Below are positions 52,104 to 60,245 of a stretch of DNA of 64,000 nucleotides, piece by piece. A program made the translations under genes and the position numbers. Source of the DNA: Bryobacterales bacterium. Its GTDB lineage: Bacteria > Acidobacteriota > Terriglobia > Bryobacterales > Bryobacteraceae. The stretch is from positions 51,867 to 115,866 of the forward strand of contig JAEUQC010000138.1 of NCBI GenBank assembly GCA_016789905.1. The letters run 5' to 3'. The notes under the pieces are model-generated. The model was not told the origin of the DNA and ran no database searches. It worked only from the letters and a program-made list of their open reading frames with translations. Every line of letters begins with the position of its first letter. Within the stretch, counting starts at the first letter, position 1.

Positions 52104-53192
52104 ATGTCAGGCCACCACGCCCCGCGCAACTACGATCACTCGCCGATGAACGTCTACTGGGAAATGACCCAGGCCTGTGCCCTCGCTTGCCGCCACTGCC
52201 GCGCCGAAGCCATGCCCACTCCCGCGGAGAACGAACTCTCCACCGCCGAAGGCAAAGAACTTCTCCGTCAGATCACCGAGTTTGGCGACCCCTACCCCCA
52301 ACTCATCCTCACCGGTGGCGACCCGCTCCTCCGCCCGGATCTCTTCGACATCATCGACGAAGCCCGCCGCCTGAACGTCGGCGTTTCCATCACTCCCGCC
52401 GCCACCCCCGCCCTCACCAAGGAAATCCTCATCAAGCTCATTGACCACGGTGTCGAAGGCCTCGGTCTCTCGCTCGACGCCTCCACCGCGGAACGCCACG
52501 ACGGCATTCGCGGCGTTCCCGGTACATTTGACCGCACCATGCGGGCCATCGCCTGGGCCACCGAACTCAAAATGCCGCTGCAGGTCAACACCCTCTGCGC
52601 CGCCGAAACCGCCGGCGACATGCCCGCCCTGTTTGAACTCTTAAAGCCCTACGGCGTCACCCGCTGGAGCCTTTTCTTCCTCATCTCCGTCGGCCGCGGC
52701 AAGGTCCTCGAAGCCCTCCCCGCGGACAAGGCCGAAGAACTGATGTCCTGGATCTACGAAACATCCAAAGCCGCGCCCTTCACCGTGGCCACCACCGAAG
52801 CCCCGTCCTACCGCCGCGTCGCCATCGAACGCATGCGGGAAGACGGCCTCCACGGCGATCAGATTAAGCGCAGCGGCGTTGGCCGCGGCTTCGGCATCCG
52901 CGACGGCCACGGCATTGTCTTCGTCTCCTGCACTGGCGAAATCTGCCCCGCCGGCTTCCTGCCCGTACGGGCGGGCAACGTTCGCACTGATCGTCTCGCC
53001 CAGGTCTATCAGGGCTCCGAACTGTTCAAACAACTCCACGACCCCAGCCAGTTCGAAGGCCACTGCGGCGTCTGCGAATTCCGCGCCCTCTGCGGCGGCT
53101 CACGCGCCCGTGCCTATGGCGCCACCGGTGACCCGCTCGCCTCCGACCCGCTCTGCACCTTCGTCCCTTCCATCGCCGCCGCCGCGGAGTAG
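52104..53192 (+). CDS. Radical SAM/SPASM protein (TIGR04053-like)
   Basis: The 362-residue protein has the radical SAM cluster CX3CX2C at C25, C29 and C32 (TQACALACRHCRAEAMP), with ILTGGDPLLRPDLF and SLDASTAERHDGIRGVPGTF following. The C-terminal SPASM-type cysteines lie in VSCTGEICPAGFLPVRAGN, GHCGVCEFRALCGGSRARAYGATGDPLASDPLC. The overall pattern matches a family related to haem d1/alternative-haem enzymes NirJ and AhbD (recalled as TIGR04053), but no other haem genes are near. The reaction is unknown. A TAGCAT five bases before the ATG is a weak leaderless -10. It begins nine bases after the antiporter stop. Confidence 0.85.
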   Translation: MSGHHAPRNYDHSPMNVYWEMTQACALACRHCRAEAMPTPAENELSTAEGKELLRQITEFGDPYPQLILTGGDPLLRPDLFDIIDEARRLNVGVSITPAATPALTKEILIKLIDHGVEGLGLSLDASTAERHDGIRGVPGTFDRTMRAIAWATELKMPLQVNTLCAAETAGDMPALFELLKPYGVTRWSLFFLISVGRGKVLEALPADKAEELMSWIYETSKAAPFTVATTEAPSYRRVAIERMREDGLHGDQIKRSGVGRGFGIRDGHGIVFVSCTGEICPAGFLPVRAGNVRTDRLAQVYQGSELFKQLHDPSQFEGHCGVCEFRALCGGSRARAYGATGDPLASDPLCTFVPSIAAAAE

Positions 53193-53227
53193 CGCGCGGC
53201 CGAAAGAGTCGCCCATTGCAAATGCAT

Positions 53228-53251
53228 CTGACTAGTGCTATGACTAGTCAG
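53228..53251 (+). promoter_or_regulatory. Palindromic operator of the Phd/VapC module
   Basis: CTGACTAGT (53228-53236) and ACTAGTCAG (53243-53251) form a perfect 9-bp inverted repeat with a 6-base spacer. The same arms also contain two direct copies of TGACTAGT (53229 and 53241). It ends 11 bases before the antitoxin ATG, the expected place for an autoregulatory operator; AGAGGT then acts as ribosome-binding site. Confidence 0.6.
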
Positions 53252-53262
53252 TAGAGGTATCC

Positions 53263-53529
53263 ATGGCTACTTGGCAACTCCAGGACGCGAAGGCGCGATT
53301 CAGCGAAGTCGTCGACAAAGCAGAGAAAGAAGGAGCACAAGTCATTACCCGTCGCGGTGTGGAAACGGTCGCGATTGTCCCCATCGAAGAATGGAAGCGT
53401 CTCACCTCCTCCGCGAAGCCCACTCTGAAGGATCTGTTACTCAGTCGCGAGTTCGTCTTCGATGATCTCGATAAAATGATTCCCAAACGCGGTAAACTGC
53501 GCACGCGGAAGCCAATAGACCTGGAGTAG
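53263..53529 (+). CDS. Phd/YefM-family antitoxin
   Basis: The 88-residue protein opens with WQLQDAKARFSEVVDKAEKEGAQVITRRGVETVAIVPIEEWKRL, the standard Phd/YefM DNA-binding fold. A basic C-terminal tail (KRGKLRTRKPIDLE) would bind the toxin. It is followed two bases later by a PIN-domain toxin, and a palindromic operator precedes it. It neutralises the toxin and represses the operon as a complex. Confidence 0.92.
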   Translation: MATWQLQDAKARFSEVVDKAEKEGAQVITRRGVETVAIVPIEEWKRLTSSAKPTLKDLLLSREFVFDDLDKMIPKRGKLRTRKPIDLE

Positions 53530-53531
53530 CC

Positions 53532-53933
53532 GTGTTCCTGCTGGACACCAATGTGATCTCGGAAACCGCGAAGTTGCGCCCAAATTCCGCGGTCATGAAC
53601 TGGCTTGCATCTGTCCCTAAATCGTCGGTCTTCCTTTCCTCGGTCACCATCGCTGATCTACAGCGTGGTGCCGAGAGGGCCCGGAACCACGATCCCGCGA
53701 AAGCCGAACGGCTGGAGGCCTGGATCGATGCCCTGATTGAAACGCATCATTGTCTTTCCTTCGATGTCGAAGCAGCAAAGGAATGGGCGAGAATGCTGCC
53801 GAAAGCAACCAATCAAAATGCGGAAGATGCCATGATCGCCGCAATCGCTCGCGCACATCGCTTGACGGTTGTTACCCGAAACCTGAAGGACTTCACTGCC
53901 TTCGGCGTGTCTCTTTTCAACCCTTTCGATTAG
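53532..53933 (+). CDS. vapC: VapC-family PIN-domain toxin
   Basis: This 133-residue protein starts with GTG: FLLDTNVISE carries the first catalytic Asp (D5). A mid-protein acidic cluster is followed by AEDAMIAAIARAHRLTVVTRNLKDFTAFGVSLFNPF with the remaining PIN acidic residues. PIN toxins are Mg2+-dependent ribonucleases, often cleaving initiator tRNA or rRNA; the target here is unknown. It is coupled to the Phd-type antitoxin with two bases between. After its stop, about 240 bases (53934-54175) contain no gene I can support. Confidence 0.92.
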   Translation: MFLLDTNVISETAKLRPNSAVMNWLASVPKSSVFLSSVTIADLQRGAERARNHDPAKAERLEAWIDALIETHHCLSFDVEAAKEWARMLPKATNQNAEDAMIAAIARAHRLTVVTRNLKDFTAFGVSLFNPFD

Positions 53934-54175
53934 TGCAACTCCCGTGGACCAAACACAACGTTCCGCTCGGGCGATTTTGGCATCGCTGCACCTTCCGGAA
54001 CGATGACCAAACAATCCGGATCCATCAAATCCCCTTCCATGAACACAGGAAACGGCACTGCAACCGGGCAGCGCCCGTGTACTTGATCTCCTCCCAATAT
54101 TTAGTGATAGCTCACGAGGTTGCCCTCCTCCCGGAACGTAATAATCAGGTCCTGCCAAGTCTGCCCCCGATGAAC

Positions 54176-54325
54176 CTAAGCATCCACAGCCGCCCCGCCC
54201 GCAAACACCTTCGCTCCGGGAACAGCGAACCACCACGTCGTATACCCCTTCGTCGTCGAATACGCCAGGGGTAGCACGACAAGAATCAGCCCCGCGATCG
54301 CAAATCCAACTGCCACTTTCTTCAT
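54176..54325 (-). CDS. Possible small single-helix membrane protein
   Basis: From the ATG at 54325 the product would be 49 residues: MKKVAVGFAIAGLILVVLPLAYS forms one hydrophobic helix, followed by TTKGYTTWWFAVPGAKVFAGG. GGGGGCG lies just before the start. It reads away from the thiC terminator. No family is recognised, and the ORF is short enough to be chance. Confidence 0.4.
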   Translation of the reverse strand: MKKVAVGFAIAGLILVVLPLAYSTTKGYTTWWFAVPGAKVFAGGAAVDA

Positions 54326-54342
54326 CGCGCCCCCAACGCAAA

Positions 54343-54368
54343 AACGGCGCCCCTTCCGGAGCGCCGTT
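54343..54368 (-). terminator. Intrinsic terminator of thiC
   Basis: On the minus strand AACGGCGC pairs with GCGCCGTT across a 10-base loop, giving an 8-bp perfect stem followed by a T run (CCGTTTTTG). It begins 17 bases after the thiC stop, a classic rho-independent terminator. Confidence 0.8.
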
Positions 54369-54385
54369 CTCAAACGAAAACCTAC

Positions 54386-55774
54386 CTAATCCCCAAACTG
54401 AACCAGTTTCTCCCGCCCTTCCACCACCGCCGCCGCGTCCTCCGCCGTGAACTCCTCCACCTTCGAAGATATATTCATCGAACAGAACTTCGGCCCGCAC
54501 ATGGAACAGAAGTGGGCATCTTTGAACCCTTCCGCCGGCAACGTCTCATCGTGATACGCCTGCGCCGTCTCCGGGTCCAGCGCCAACTCAAACTGCCGCC
54601 GCCAGTCGAACTTATAACGCGCCCGCGACAACTCATCGTCCCGGTCCCGCGCCCCCGGCCGGTGCCGCGCGATGTCGGCCGCATGCGCCGCAATCTTATA
54701 AGCTATCAACCCCTGCTTCACGTCTTCCTTGTTCGGCAGCCCCAGGTGCTCCTTCGGCGTCACATAGCACAGCATCGACGCCCCATACCACCCGATCATC
54801 GCCGCCCCTATCGCCGAAGTAATGTGGTCAAACCCCGGCGCGAAGTCCGTCACCAGCGGTCCCAGCGTGTAGAACGGAGCCTCATAACAAAGCTCTTTCT
54901 CCTTCTCCACCTGCATCTGGATCTGGTCCATCGGCACATGCCCAGGGCCCTCGATCATCGTCTGCACATCGTACTGCCATGCCCGCCGTGTCAACTCTCC
55001 CAGCGTCTTCAACTCCGCGAACTGCGCCTCGTCCGACGCATCCGCCAGCGACCCCGGCCGCAGCCCGTCGCCCAGCGAAAAGCTCACATCGTGCTTCTGG
55101 AAAATCTTGCAGATATCGTCGAAATACTCGTACAGGAAATTCTGCTTGTGATTCTTCACCATCCACTCGGCCAGAATCGAGCCCCCCCGCGACACAATCC
55201 CCGTAATCCGCTTCGTCGTCAGCGGGATGTACTGAATCAGCACGCCCGCATGGATCGTCATGTAGTCCACGCCTTGCTCGGCCTGCTCTTCAATCACTTC
55301 CAGCATCACATTCCGGTTCAGGTCCTCCACGCGCCGCACCCGCGAAAGCGCCTCATATATCGGCACCGTGCCAATCGGCACCGGCGAGTTCCCAATGATG
55401 GCCTTCCGGATCAGCGGAATATCGCCGCCCGTTGAAAGATCCATCACCGTATCGGCGCCATACTTCACCGAATAGCGCAGCTTCTCCAACTCCCCATCCA
55501 CGTCGGAGGTGGTCGACGAATTCCCAATGTTCGCGTTGATTTTACACGTCGACGCCACACCAATCGCCATCGGCTCCAGCGCCGCGTGATTAATATTGGC
55601 GGGAATGATCATCCGGCCCCGTGCCACTTCGTCGCGCACCGTCTCCGGGCTCAGCCGTTCCCGGCTCGCCACATACTCCATTTCGCCCGTTATTACGCCC
55701 TTCCGGGCATAATGCATCTGCGTTCGAACCACGTCGCCAGCGCGCGCGGCCACCCATTCACTTCGAATTCCCAT
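54386..55774 (-). CDS. thiC: Phosphomethylpyrimidine synthase
   Basis: The ATG at 55774 gives 462 residues (MGIRSEWVAARAGDVVRTQMHYARKG); the open frame continues upstream through the pepP region but carries no ThiC homology. ThiC is a radical SAM enzyme that rearranges aminoimidazole ribotide to hydroxymethylpyrimidine phosphate. Signatures include ANINHAALEPMAIGVASTCKINANIGNSST, YGADTVMDLSTGG, EGPGHVPMDQI and the C-terminal Fe-S motif CSMCGPKFC. A GATAAT on the minus strand ends seven bases before the ATG, so the message looks leaderless. That leaves no room for the usual TPP riboswitch. A strong terminator follows. Confidence 0.95.
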   Translation of the reverse strand: MGIRSEWVAARAGDVVRTQMHYARKGVITGEMEYVASRERLSPETVRDEVARGRMIIPANINHAALEPMAIGVASTCKINANIGNSSTTSDVDGELEKLRYSVKYGADTVMDLSTGGDIPLIRKAIIGNSPVPIGTVPIYEALSRVRRVEDLNRNVMLEVIEEQAEQGVDYMTIHAGVLIQYIPLTTKRITGIVSRGGSILAEWMVKNHKQNFLYEYFDDICKIFQKHDVSFSLGDGLRPGSLADASDEAQFAELKTLGELTRRAWQYDVQTMIEGPGHVPMDQIQMQVEKEKELCYEAPFYTLGPLVTDFAPGFDHITSAIGAAMIGWYGASMLCYVTPKEHLGLPNKEDVKQGLIAYKIAAHAADIARHRPGARDRDDELSRARYKFDWRRQFELALDPETAQAYHDETLPAEGFKDAHFCSMCGPKFCSMNISSKVEEFTAEDAAAVVEGREKLVQFGD

Positions 55775-55781
55775 GCGGCCT

Positions 55782-55801
55782 ATTATCTCATTGGTTATAG
55801 T
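55782..55801. promoter_or_regulatory. Back-to-back -10 elements of the thiC and pepP promoters
   Basis: GATAAT on the minus strand (complement of 55782-55787) ends seven bases before the thiC ATG. TATAGT on the plus strand (55796-55801) ends six bases before the pepP ATG. The genes are only 33 bases apart, so each promoter's -35 region would overlap the other gene and the two promoters must compete for polymerase. Confidence 0.5.
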
Positions 55802-55807
55802 TGAGTC

Positions 55808-57070
55808 ATGTTCCCCCGGATCTGGGCGGTGCTGGCTCTGCTCAGCGTTCCGGCCTTCGCCGCCGACCCCATTCAGCCCGATGAATACCGCCAGCGCCGC
55901 GCCAATGTCCGCGAAAAACTCGCCAAGGAAAAGGCCGTCCTCGTCCTCTACGGCGCCTCCGAAGACGAGCGCGGCGACCTCCGCAGCCGCTTCTTTCAAG
56001 AAGCCAATTTCTACTACCTCACCGGCTGGACCGAACCCGGAGCCCGCCTCCTTCTCACCGCCACTGACGAATTCCTCTTCCTCCCCCCGCGCAACGAGGT
56101 CAAGGAGCGCTACACCGGCCGCAAGTTCGTCCCCGGCGACCCCAACACCACCGGCCTCGCCAACGTCCTCAATCTCAACCGCTTTGAAGTCACTTTCTTC
56201 CAACAACTCGACAAATCCGAAAAAATCTTCGCCCTCCTGAACATCAACAAGAACTCCCCCCTCAAACGCCTCACCGGCCAGCGCCCCATCGAAAGCGCCG
56301 CGTCGCTCATCTTTCCGCTCCGCCAAATCAAATCTCCCGCCGAAATCGCCGCCATCCAACACTCGGCCGATGTCTCCATCGCCGCCCACAAAGCCGCCTG
56401 GCTCCGCGCCGCCTCAGGCCTCTTCGAATACCAGGTCAGCGCCACCATGACCAATGTCTACTTCGAAGCCGGCTGCGAACGCAGTTCCTACCCCCCCATC
56501 GTCGGCTCCGGGCCTAATTCCACCATCCTCCATTACAACCGCAACGATCGCCGCATGGACGCCGGCGAAGTCCTCCTCATGGACGTCGCCGGCGAATGCT
56601 CCATGTACGCCGCCGACATCACCCGCACCATTCCCATCAACGGCAAGTTCTCCACTCGCCAGCGCGAAATTTACGACATCGTTCTCGGCGCCCAGCGCGC
56701 CGCCATCGCCGCCGTCAAACCCGGCATGCGCCTCGCCAAGGAAACCGAAAACAGCCTCCACAAAATAGCCTTCGATTACATCAACTCGCACGGCAAATCG
56801 CTCAAAGGCGAACCCCTCGGCAAATACTTCACCCACGGTCTCGGCCACCACGTCGGCCTCGACGTCCACGATCCAGGTGCCCCCGTCCAGCCCCTCGAAG
56901 CCGGCAACGTCATCACCATCGAACCCGGCATCTATATCCCCGAAGAGGGCATCGGCGTCAGAATTGAAGACATGCTCCTCGTCACCGAAACCGGCGCGAA
57001 ACTCCTCACCGCCGCGCTCCCGTCGGACGCCTCCGCCGTCGAAAACTACTTGCATGAACGCAAGCGCTAA
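55808..57070 (+). CDS. pepP: Secreted Xaa-Pro aminopeptidase (M24B)
   Basis: The 420-residue protein has a signal peptide (MFPRIWAVLALLSVPAFA), an aminopeptidase P N-terminal domain (about 25-170) and a pita-bread M24 domain. Dinuclear metal ligands are visible as two Asp in LMDVAGECSMYAADITRTIPING, His in THGLGHHVGLDVHDPG and two Glu in IEPGIYIPEEGIGVRIEDMLLVTETG. It removes N-terminal residues preceding proline and, with its signal peptide, acts in the periplasm. It overlaps the CHASE2 kinase start by 17 bases. Confidence 0.9.
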   Translation: MFPRIWAVLALLSVPAFAADPIQPDEYRQRRANVREKLAKEKAVLVLYGASEDERGDLRSRFFQEANFYYLTGWTEPGARLLLTATDEFLFLPPRNEVKERYTGRKFVPGDPNTTGLANVLNLNRFEVTFFQQLDKSEKIFALLNINKNSPLKRLTGQRPIESAASLIFPLRQIKSPAEIAAIQHSADVSIAAHKAAWLRAASGLFEYQVSATMTNVYFEAGCERSSYPPIVGSGPNSTILHYNRNDRRMDAGEVLLMDVAGECSMYAADITRTIPINGKFSTRQREIYDIVLGAQRAAIAAVKPGMRLAKETENSLHKIAFDYINSHGKSLKGEPLGKYFTHGLGHHVGLDVHDPGAPVQPLEAGNVITIEPGIYIPEEGIGVRIEDMLLVTETGAKLLTAALPSDASAVENYLHERKR

Positions 57071-58916
57071 AGCGCAATACTTCCTCGCCGTTGCCGCCGC
57101 TGGCCTCCTCGCCCTCCTCGCCAGTTGGACCCCTCTCGCCACGCAAATCGACAACTATGCCACGGACTGGCTTTTCCGCGTTCACCAACCCGCCCCTTGG
57201 CGGCCCCAATCCGCCATCCTCGCCCTCGATGAGGACTCCTACGAACTCACTCAGGGCGTCCGCAACCTCCGCGCCAAACTCGCCGAAGCCATCCACATCG
57301 TCGCCGCCGCCCAGCCCAGCCTCATCGCGCTCGACGTTGTCCTCGTCGATGCCGGCCAGGGTGCCGAAGACGCCCAACTCGCCCAGTCTTTCAAAACTGC
57401 CGCCAACGTCATCCTCCCCTGCGAACTCCTCCCCGGCCCCCGCTGGAAATACCCCCAGCCCCTCTTCCTCGCCGCCGCCCTTGGCCTCGGTCACGTCCAC
57501 GCTGAACCCGACGCCGACGGCATGAGCCGCCACATGCCCCTCGAAAAGTCCGGCGACCGTAAACGCCACTGGGCCCTTTCCCTCGAAGCCTTCCGCGCGG
57601 CGCAAAACGCCCGGATCACCGAATCCCCAGAAGGTCTTGACGTCGGTGCTCTCCATATCCCCGCCCCCCGCGAAAATGGCCGCCTCCTCCGCATTCGCTA
57701 TCTCCCGCCCGATGCGAATGAGCAGTCCCGCATCCCCCACGTCACCCTCCAACAGGTCCTCAATGACCCGAAAACAGCCGAAGCCTTCAATGGCAAGGTC
57801 GTCTTCGTCGGCGCCACCGCCCAATCGGCCACCCGCGACCGCATGATGACGCCCTACAATACCCGCCGCCCCATGCCCGGTGTCGAAATTCACGCCCACG
57901 CCTTTGAAACGCTCGCCCAGGGCAAGTTCTTCGCAGACGCCTCTCCCTCCCTCGTCTTCTTCTTCGCCGTCGCCTTCATCGCCATCGCCGGCGCCCTCTT
58001 CCTTCGCTGGTCCGGCACCCCCGCCTACGCCCTCGGCGCTTCGCTCATCGGCATCGCCCACGCCCTCCCCCATCTCTTCTTTGTCAACGGCGTCATCTTC
58101 CCCTACGTCGCCCCCGCCGCCGCCGCCTGGTTCGCCGTCACCTGCGCCGCCGTCTTCCAGTATTTCCGCACCCGCGAAGCTCTCGCCCTCACCGAAAGCG
58201 AACGCTCCCGCTATCAACAGGCCATTCAGTTCGTCACCCACGAAATGCGCACTCCGCTCAGCGCCATCCAGGGCTCCAGCGAACTCATGAATCGCTACAA
58301 GCTCAGTGAAGAGAAACAAAAGCAGCTCTCCCAGCAGATCCACGCCGAATCCAAACGCCTCGCCAGCATGATTCAAACCTTCCTCGATGTCGAACGCCTC
58401 TCCGCCGGCCAGATGAACCTGAAGCAGGAGCCCTTCGAAATCGCCAATATCGTCACCACCTGTGTCGGCCGCGTCCGCCCCCTCGCCGAACGCAAGTCCA
58501 TCAACATTCAACTCCTCGAATGCGTCAACGCCACCCTCCAAGGCGATCGCGAACTCATGGAGTACGCCGTCTACAATCTCCTCACCAACGCCGTCAAGTA
58601 CTCGCCCGCCGAAACGAAAGTCGATGTAAGCGCGTCTTTACAAGCGGGTGTGCTCAGCGTGGCCGTCCAGGATCAAGGCATCGGCATGAGCGCCGACGAG
58701 CTCAAAAGGATCGGACAAAAATTCTACCGGACCAAGCGCGCCGAACAATCCGGCGAAGTCGGCACCGGCATCGGACTCTCCATCGTGCAGCAAATCATCT
58801 CCCATCACGGCGGCCGCCTCCAGGTCTCCAGTTCCCCTGGACATGGTTCGTGCTTTACGATGTTAGTACCGGCATCAATTTCACCCGCATCCGTTCTGCC
58901 GGAATCGGAGAAGTAA
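57054..58916 (+). CDS. CHASE2-domain sensor histidine kinase
   Basis: The ATG at 57054 lies inside the end of pepP and gives 620 residues. TM1 is at about 9-26, a periplasmic CHASE2 domain at about 30-290 (AILALDEDSYELTQ, SLIALDVVLVDAGQGAEDAQLAQ, GKVVFVGATAQSATRDRMMTPYN...PMPGVEIHAHAFETL), then about three helices at 305-380. HisKA carries H396 in FVTHEMRTPLSAIQGSSELM, and HATPase has NLLTNAVKYSP and DQGIGMS. CHASE2 senses an unknown extracytoplasmic signal. The cognate regulator is probably the NtrC-type protein starting three bases after this stop. Confidence 0.9.
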   Translation: MNASAKAQYFLAVAAAGLLALLASWTPLATQIDNYATDWLFRVHQPAPWRPQSAILALDEDSYELTQGVRNLRAKLAEAIHIVAAAQPSLIALDVVLVDAGQGAEDAQLAQSFKTAANVILPCELLPGPRWKYPQPLFLAAALGLGHVHAEPDADGMSRHMPLEKSGDRKRHWALSLEAFRAAQNARITESPEGLDVGALHIPAPRENGRLLRIRYLPPDANEQSRIPHVTLQQVLNDPKTAEAFNGKVVFVGATAQSATRDRMMTPYNTRRPMPGVEIHAHAFETLAQGKFFADASPSLVFFFAVAFIAIAGALFLRWSGTPAYALGASLIGIAHALPHLFFVNGVIFPYVAPAAAAWFAVTCAAVFQYFRTREALALTESERSRYQQAIQFVTHEMRTPLSAIQGSSELMNRYKLSEEKQKQLSQQIHAESKRLASMIQTFLDVERLSAGQMNLKQEPFEIANIVTTCVGRVRPLAERKSINIQLLECVNATLQGDRELMEYAVYNLLTNAVKYSPAETKVDVSASLQAGVLSVAVQDQGIGMSADELKRIGQKFYRTKRAEQSGEVGTGIGLSIVQQIISHHGGRLQVSSSPGHGSCFTMLVPASISPASVLPESEK

Positions 58917-58919
58917 CCC

Positions 58920-60239
58920 TTGCATCGTTTGCTCGTTGTTGAGGACGATAACGCCGTTCGAAACAATATCGTCACCTGCCTGGAACTCGAAGGTTTCGAC
59001 GTGGAAGCCGTTGGCTCCACCCGGGAAGCTCTCGCCAAGTTACAGGATGGCAGTTACCCCATCGTCCTTTCGGACATATATCTCGACGAGCGCACCGGCC
59101 TCGACGTTCTGAATGCCGCCCGCACCTCCAATCCGGAGTGCGCCGTCATCCTCATGTCTGGCCGCGGGTCCATGGAAACCGTCATGGCCGCCACCCGTGG
59201 CGGCGCCTTCGATTACCTCGCCAAGCCCTTCGACCTCGAAGACATGGTGGAAAAAATCCGCCGCGCCGAAGCCTCTCTCGCCGAACCCGAGGAAAAGGAA
59301 TCCCGCATCGACGACATTCCGGAAACCGAAATGATCGGCTCCTCCGCCCTCATGGTCGACATCTTCAAGGTGCTCGCCAAAGTGGCCCCTACTGATGCCA
59401 CTCTCCTCGTCGAAGGCGAAACCGGCACCGGTAAAGAACTCATCGCCCGCATGATCCATCGCTATTCCCGCCGCGCGGAAAAGCCCTTCGTCGCCGTCGA
59501 TTGCGGGTCCATTCCTCCGTCTCTTCTCGAAAGCGAACTCTTCGGCGCGTTGAAAGGGTCTTTCACCGGCGCCGACCGCGACCGCCAGGGCGTCTTTGAA
59601 TCCGCCAACGGCGGCACCATCTTCCTCGACGAAATCGGCGATATCGATCTCAATTTCCAGGCCAAACTCCTCCGCGTTCTCCAGGAACGCGAGATCCGCC
59701 CCTTGGGCTCCCCGCGCGGCAAACCCATCGACGTTCGCATTGTCGCCGCCACAAACAAGAACGTTCGCCAACTCGTCGAACAGGGTAAGTTCCGTGAGGA
59801 TCTCTGGTTCCGCCTCGATGTCGTCCGCATCGAAATTCCCGCTCTCCGCGAACGCCGCGGCGATGTCCCGCTCCTGGCGCAAACGTTCCTCGATCGTTAC
59901 AACGGCCGCTATCAGACCCGCGCCATCCTCACCGATAGCGGCGTCAAAGCCCTCGATTCCTACACCTGGCCCGGCAACGTGCGCCAGCTCCAGCACCTCA
60001 TGGAGCGCCTCGTCATTCTCGCCCCGCAGGGCCGCATCGATGAGTCGGCCGTCAACGAATCCATCGCCGAAAGCGAAGGCCGCGACACGGCCGGTGAAAC
60101 GCTGGAAGACGCCAAAACCGAGCAGATTCGCAAAGTCCTCGCCGCCACCGGCGGCAATAAAAGCAAGGCGGCAAAAATCCTCGGTATTGAACGCAAAACT
60201 CTCTACCGCCTCATCGACCGCTTCGGTCTCGACAAGTAA
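58920..60239 (+). CDS. NtrC-family response regulator with GSFTGA motif
   Basis: The start is TTG, three bases after the kinase stop; GGAGAAG about ten bases earlier is the likely ribosome-binding site. The 439-residue protein has a receiver domain (ED9-D10, phosphoacceptor D52 in IVLSDIYLDERTG). An AAA+ ATPase follows with Walker A GETGTGKELIA and Walker B GGTIFLDEIGDI, then a Fis-type HTH (NKSKAAKILGIERKTLYRLIDRFGL). The sigma-54-contact loop reads GSFTGA (213-218) rather than GAFTGA, preceded by FGALK instead of FGHEK. It may contact sigma-54 differently or have altered activity. The regulator at 23508 has the canonical motif. Confidence 0.92.
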   Translation: MHRLLVVEDDNAVRNNIVTCLELEGFDVEAVGSTREALAKLQDGSYPIVLSDIYLDERTGLDVLNAARTSNPECAVILMSGRGSMETVMAATRGGAFDYLAKPFDLEDMVEKIRRAEASLAEPEEKESRIDDIPETEMIGSSALMVDIFKVLAKVAPTDATLLVEGETGTGKELIARMIHRYSRRAEKPFVAVDCGSIPPSLLESELFGALKGSFTGADRDRQGVFESANGGTIFLDEIGDIDLNFQAKLLRVLQEREIRPLGSPRGKPIDVRIVAATNKNVRQLVEQGKFREDLWFRLDVVRIEIPALRERRGDVPLLAQTFLDRYNGRYQTRAILTDSGVKALDSYTWPGNVRQLQHLMERLVILAPQGRIDESAVNESIAESEGRDTAGETLEDAKTEQIRKVLAATGGNKSKAAKILGIERKTLYRLIDRFGLDK

Positions 60240-60245
60240 ACGCCC

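Noticed and set aside
55775..55807. TPP riboswitch before thiC
   Set aside because: The space is 33 bases and carries -10 elements; no CTGAGA/ACCTGA core was seen.
55775..56389. Upstream extension of thiC by about 205 residues
   Set aside because: The extra part is Glu/Gly-rich, antisense to pepP, and ThiC homology starts at the ATG at 55774.
57006..58541. 511-codon Gly/Glu-rich antisense frame opposite the CHASE2 kinase
   Set aside because: Low-complexity shadow of a gene with clear HisKA and HATPase motifs.
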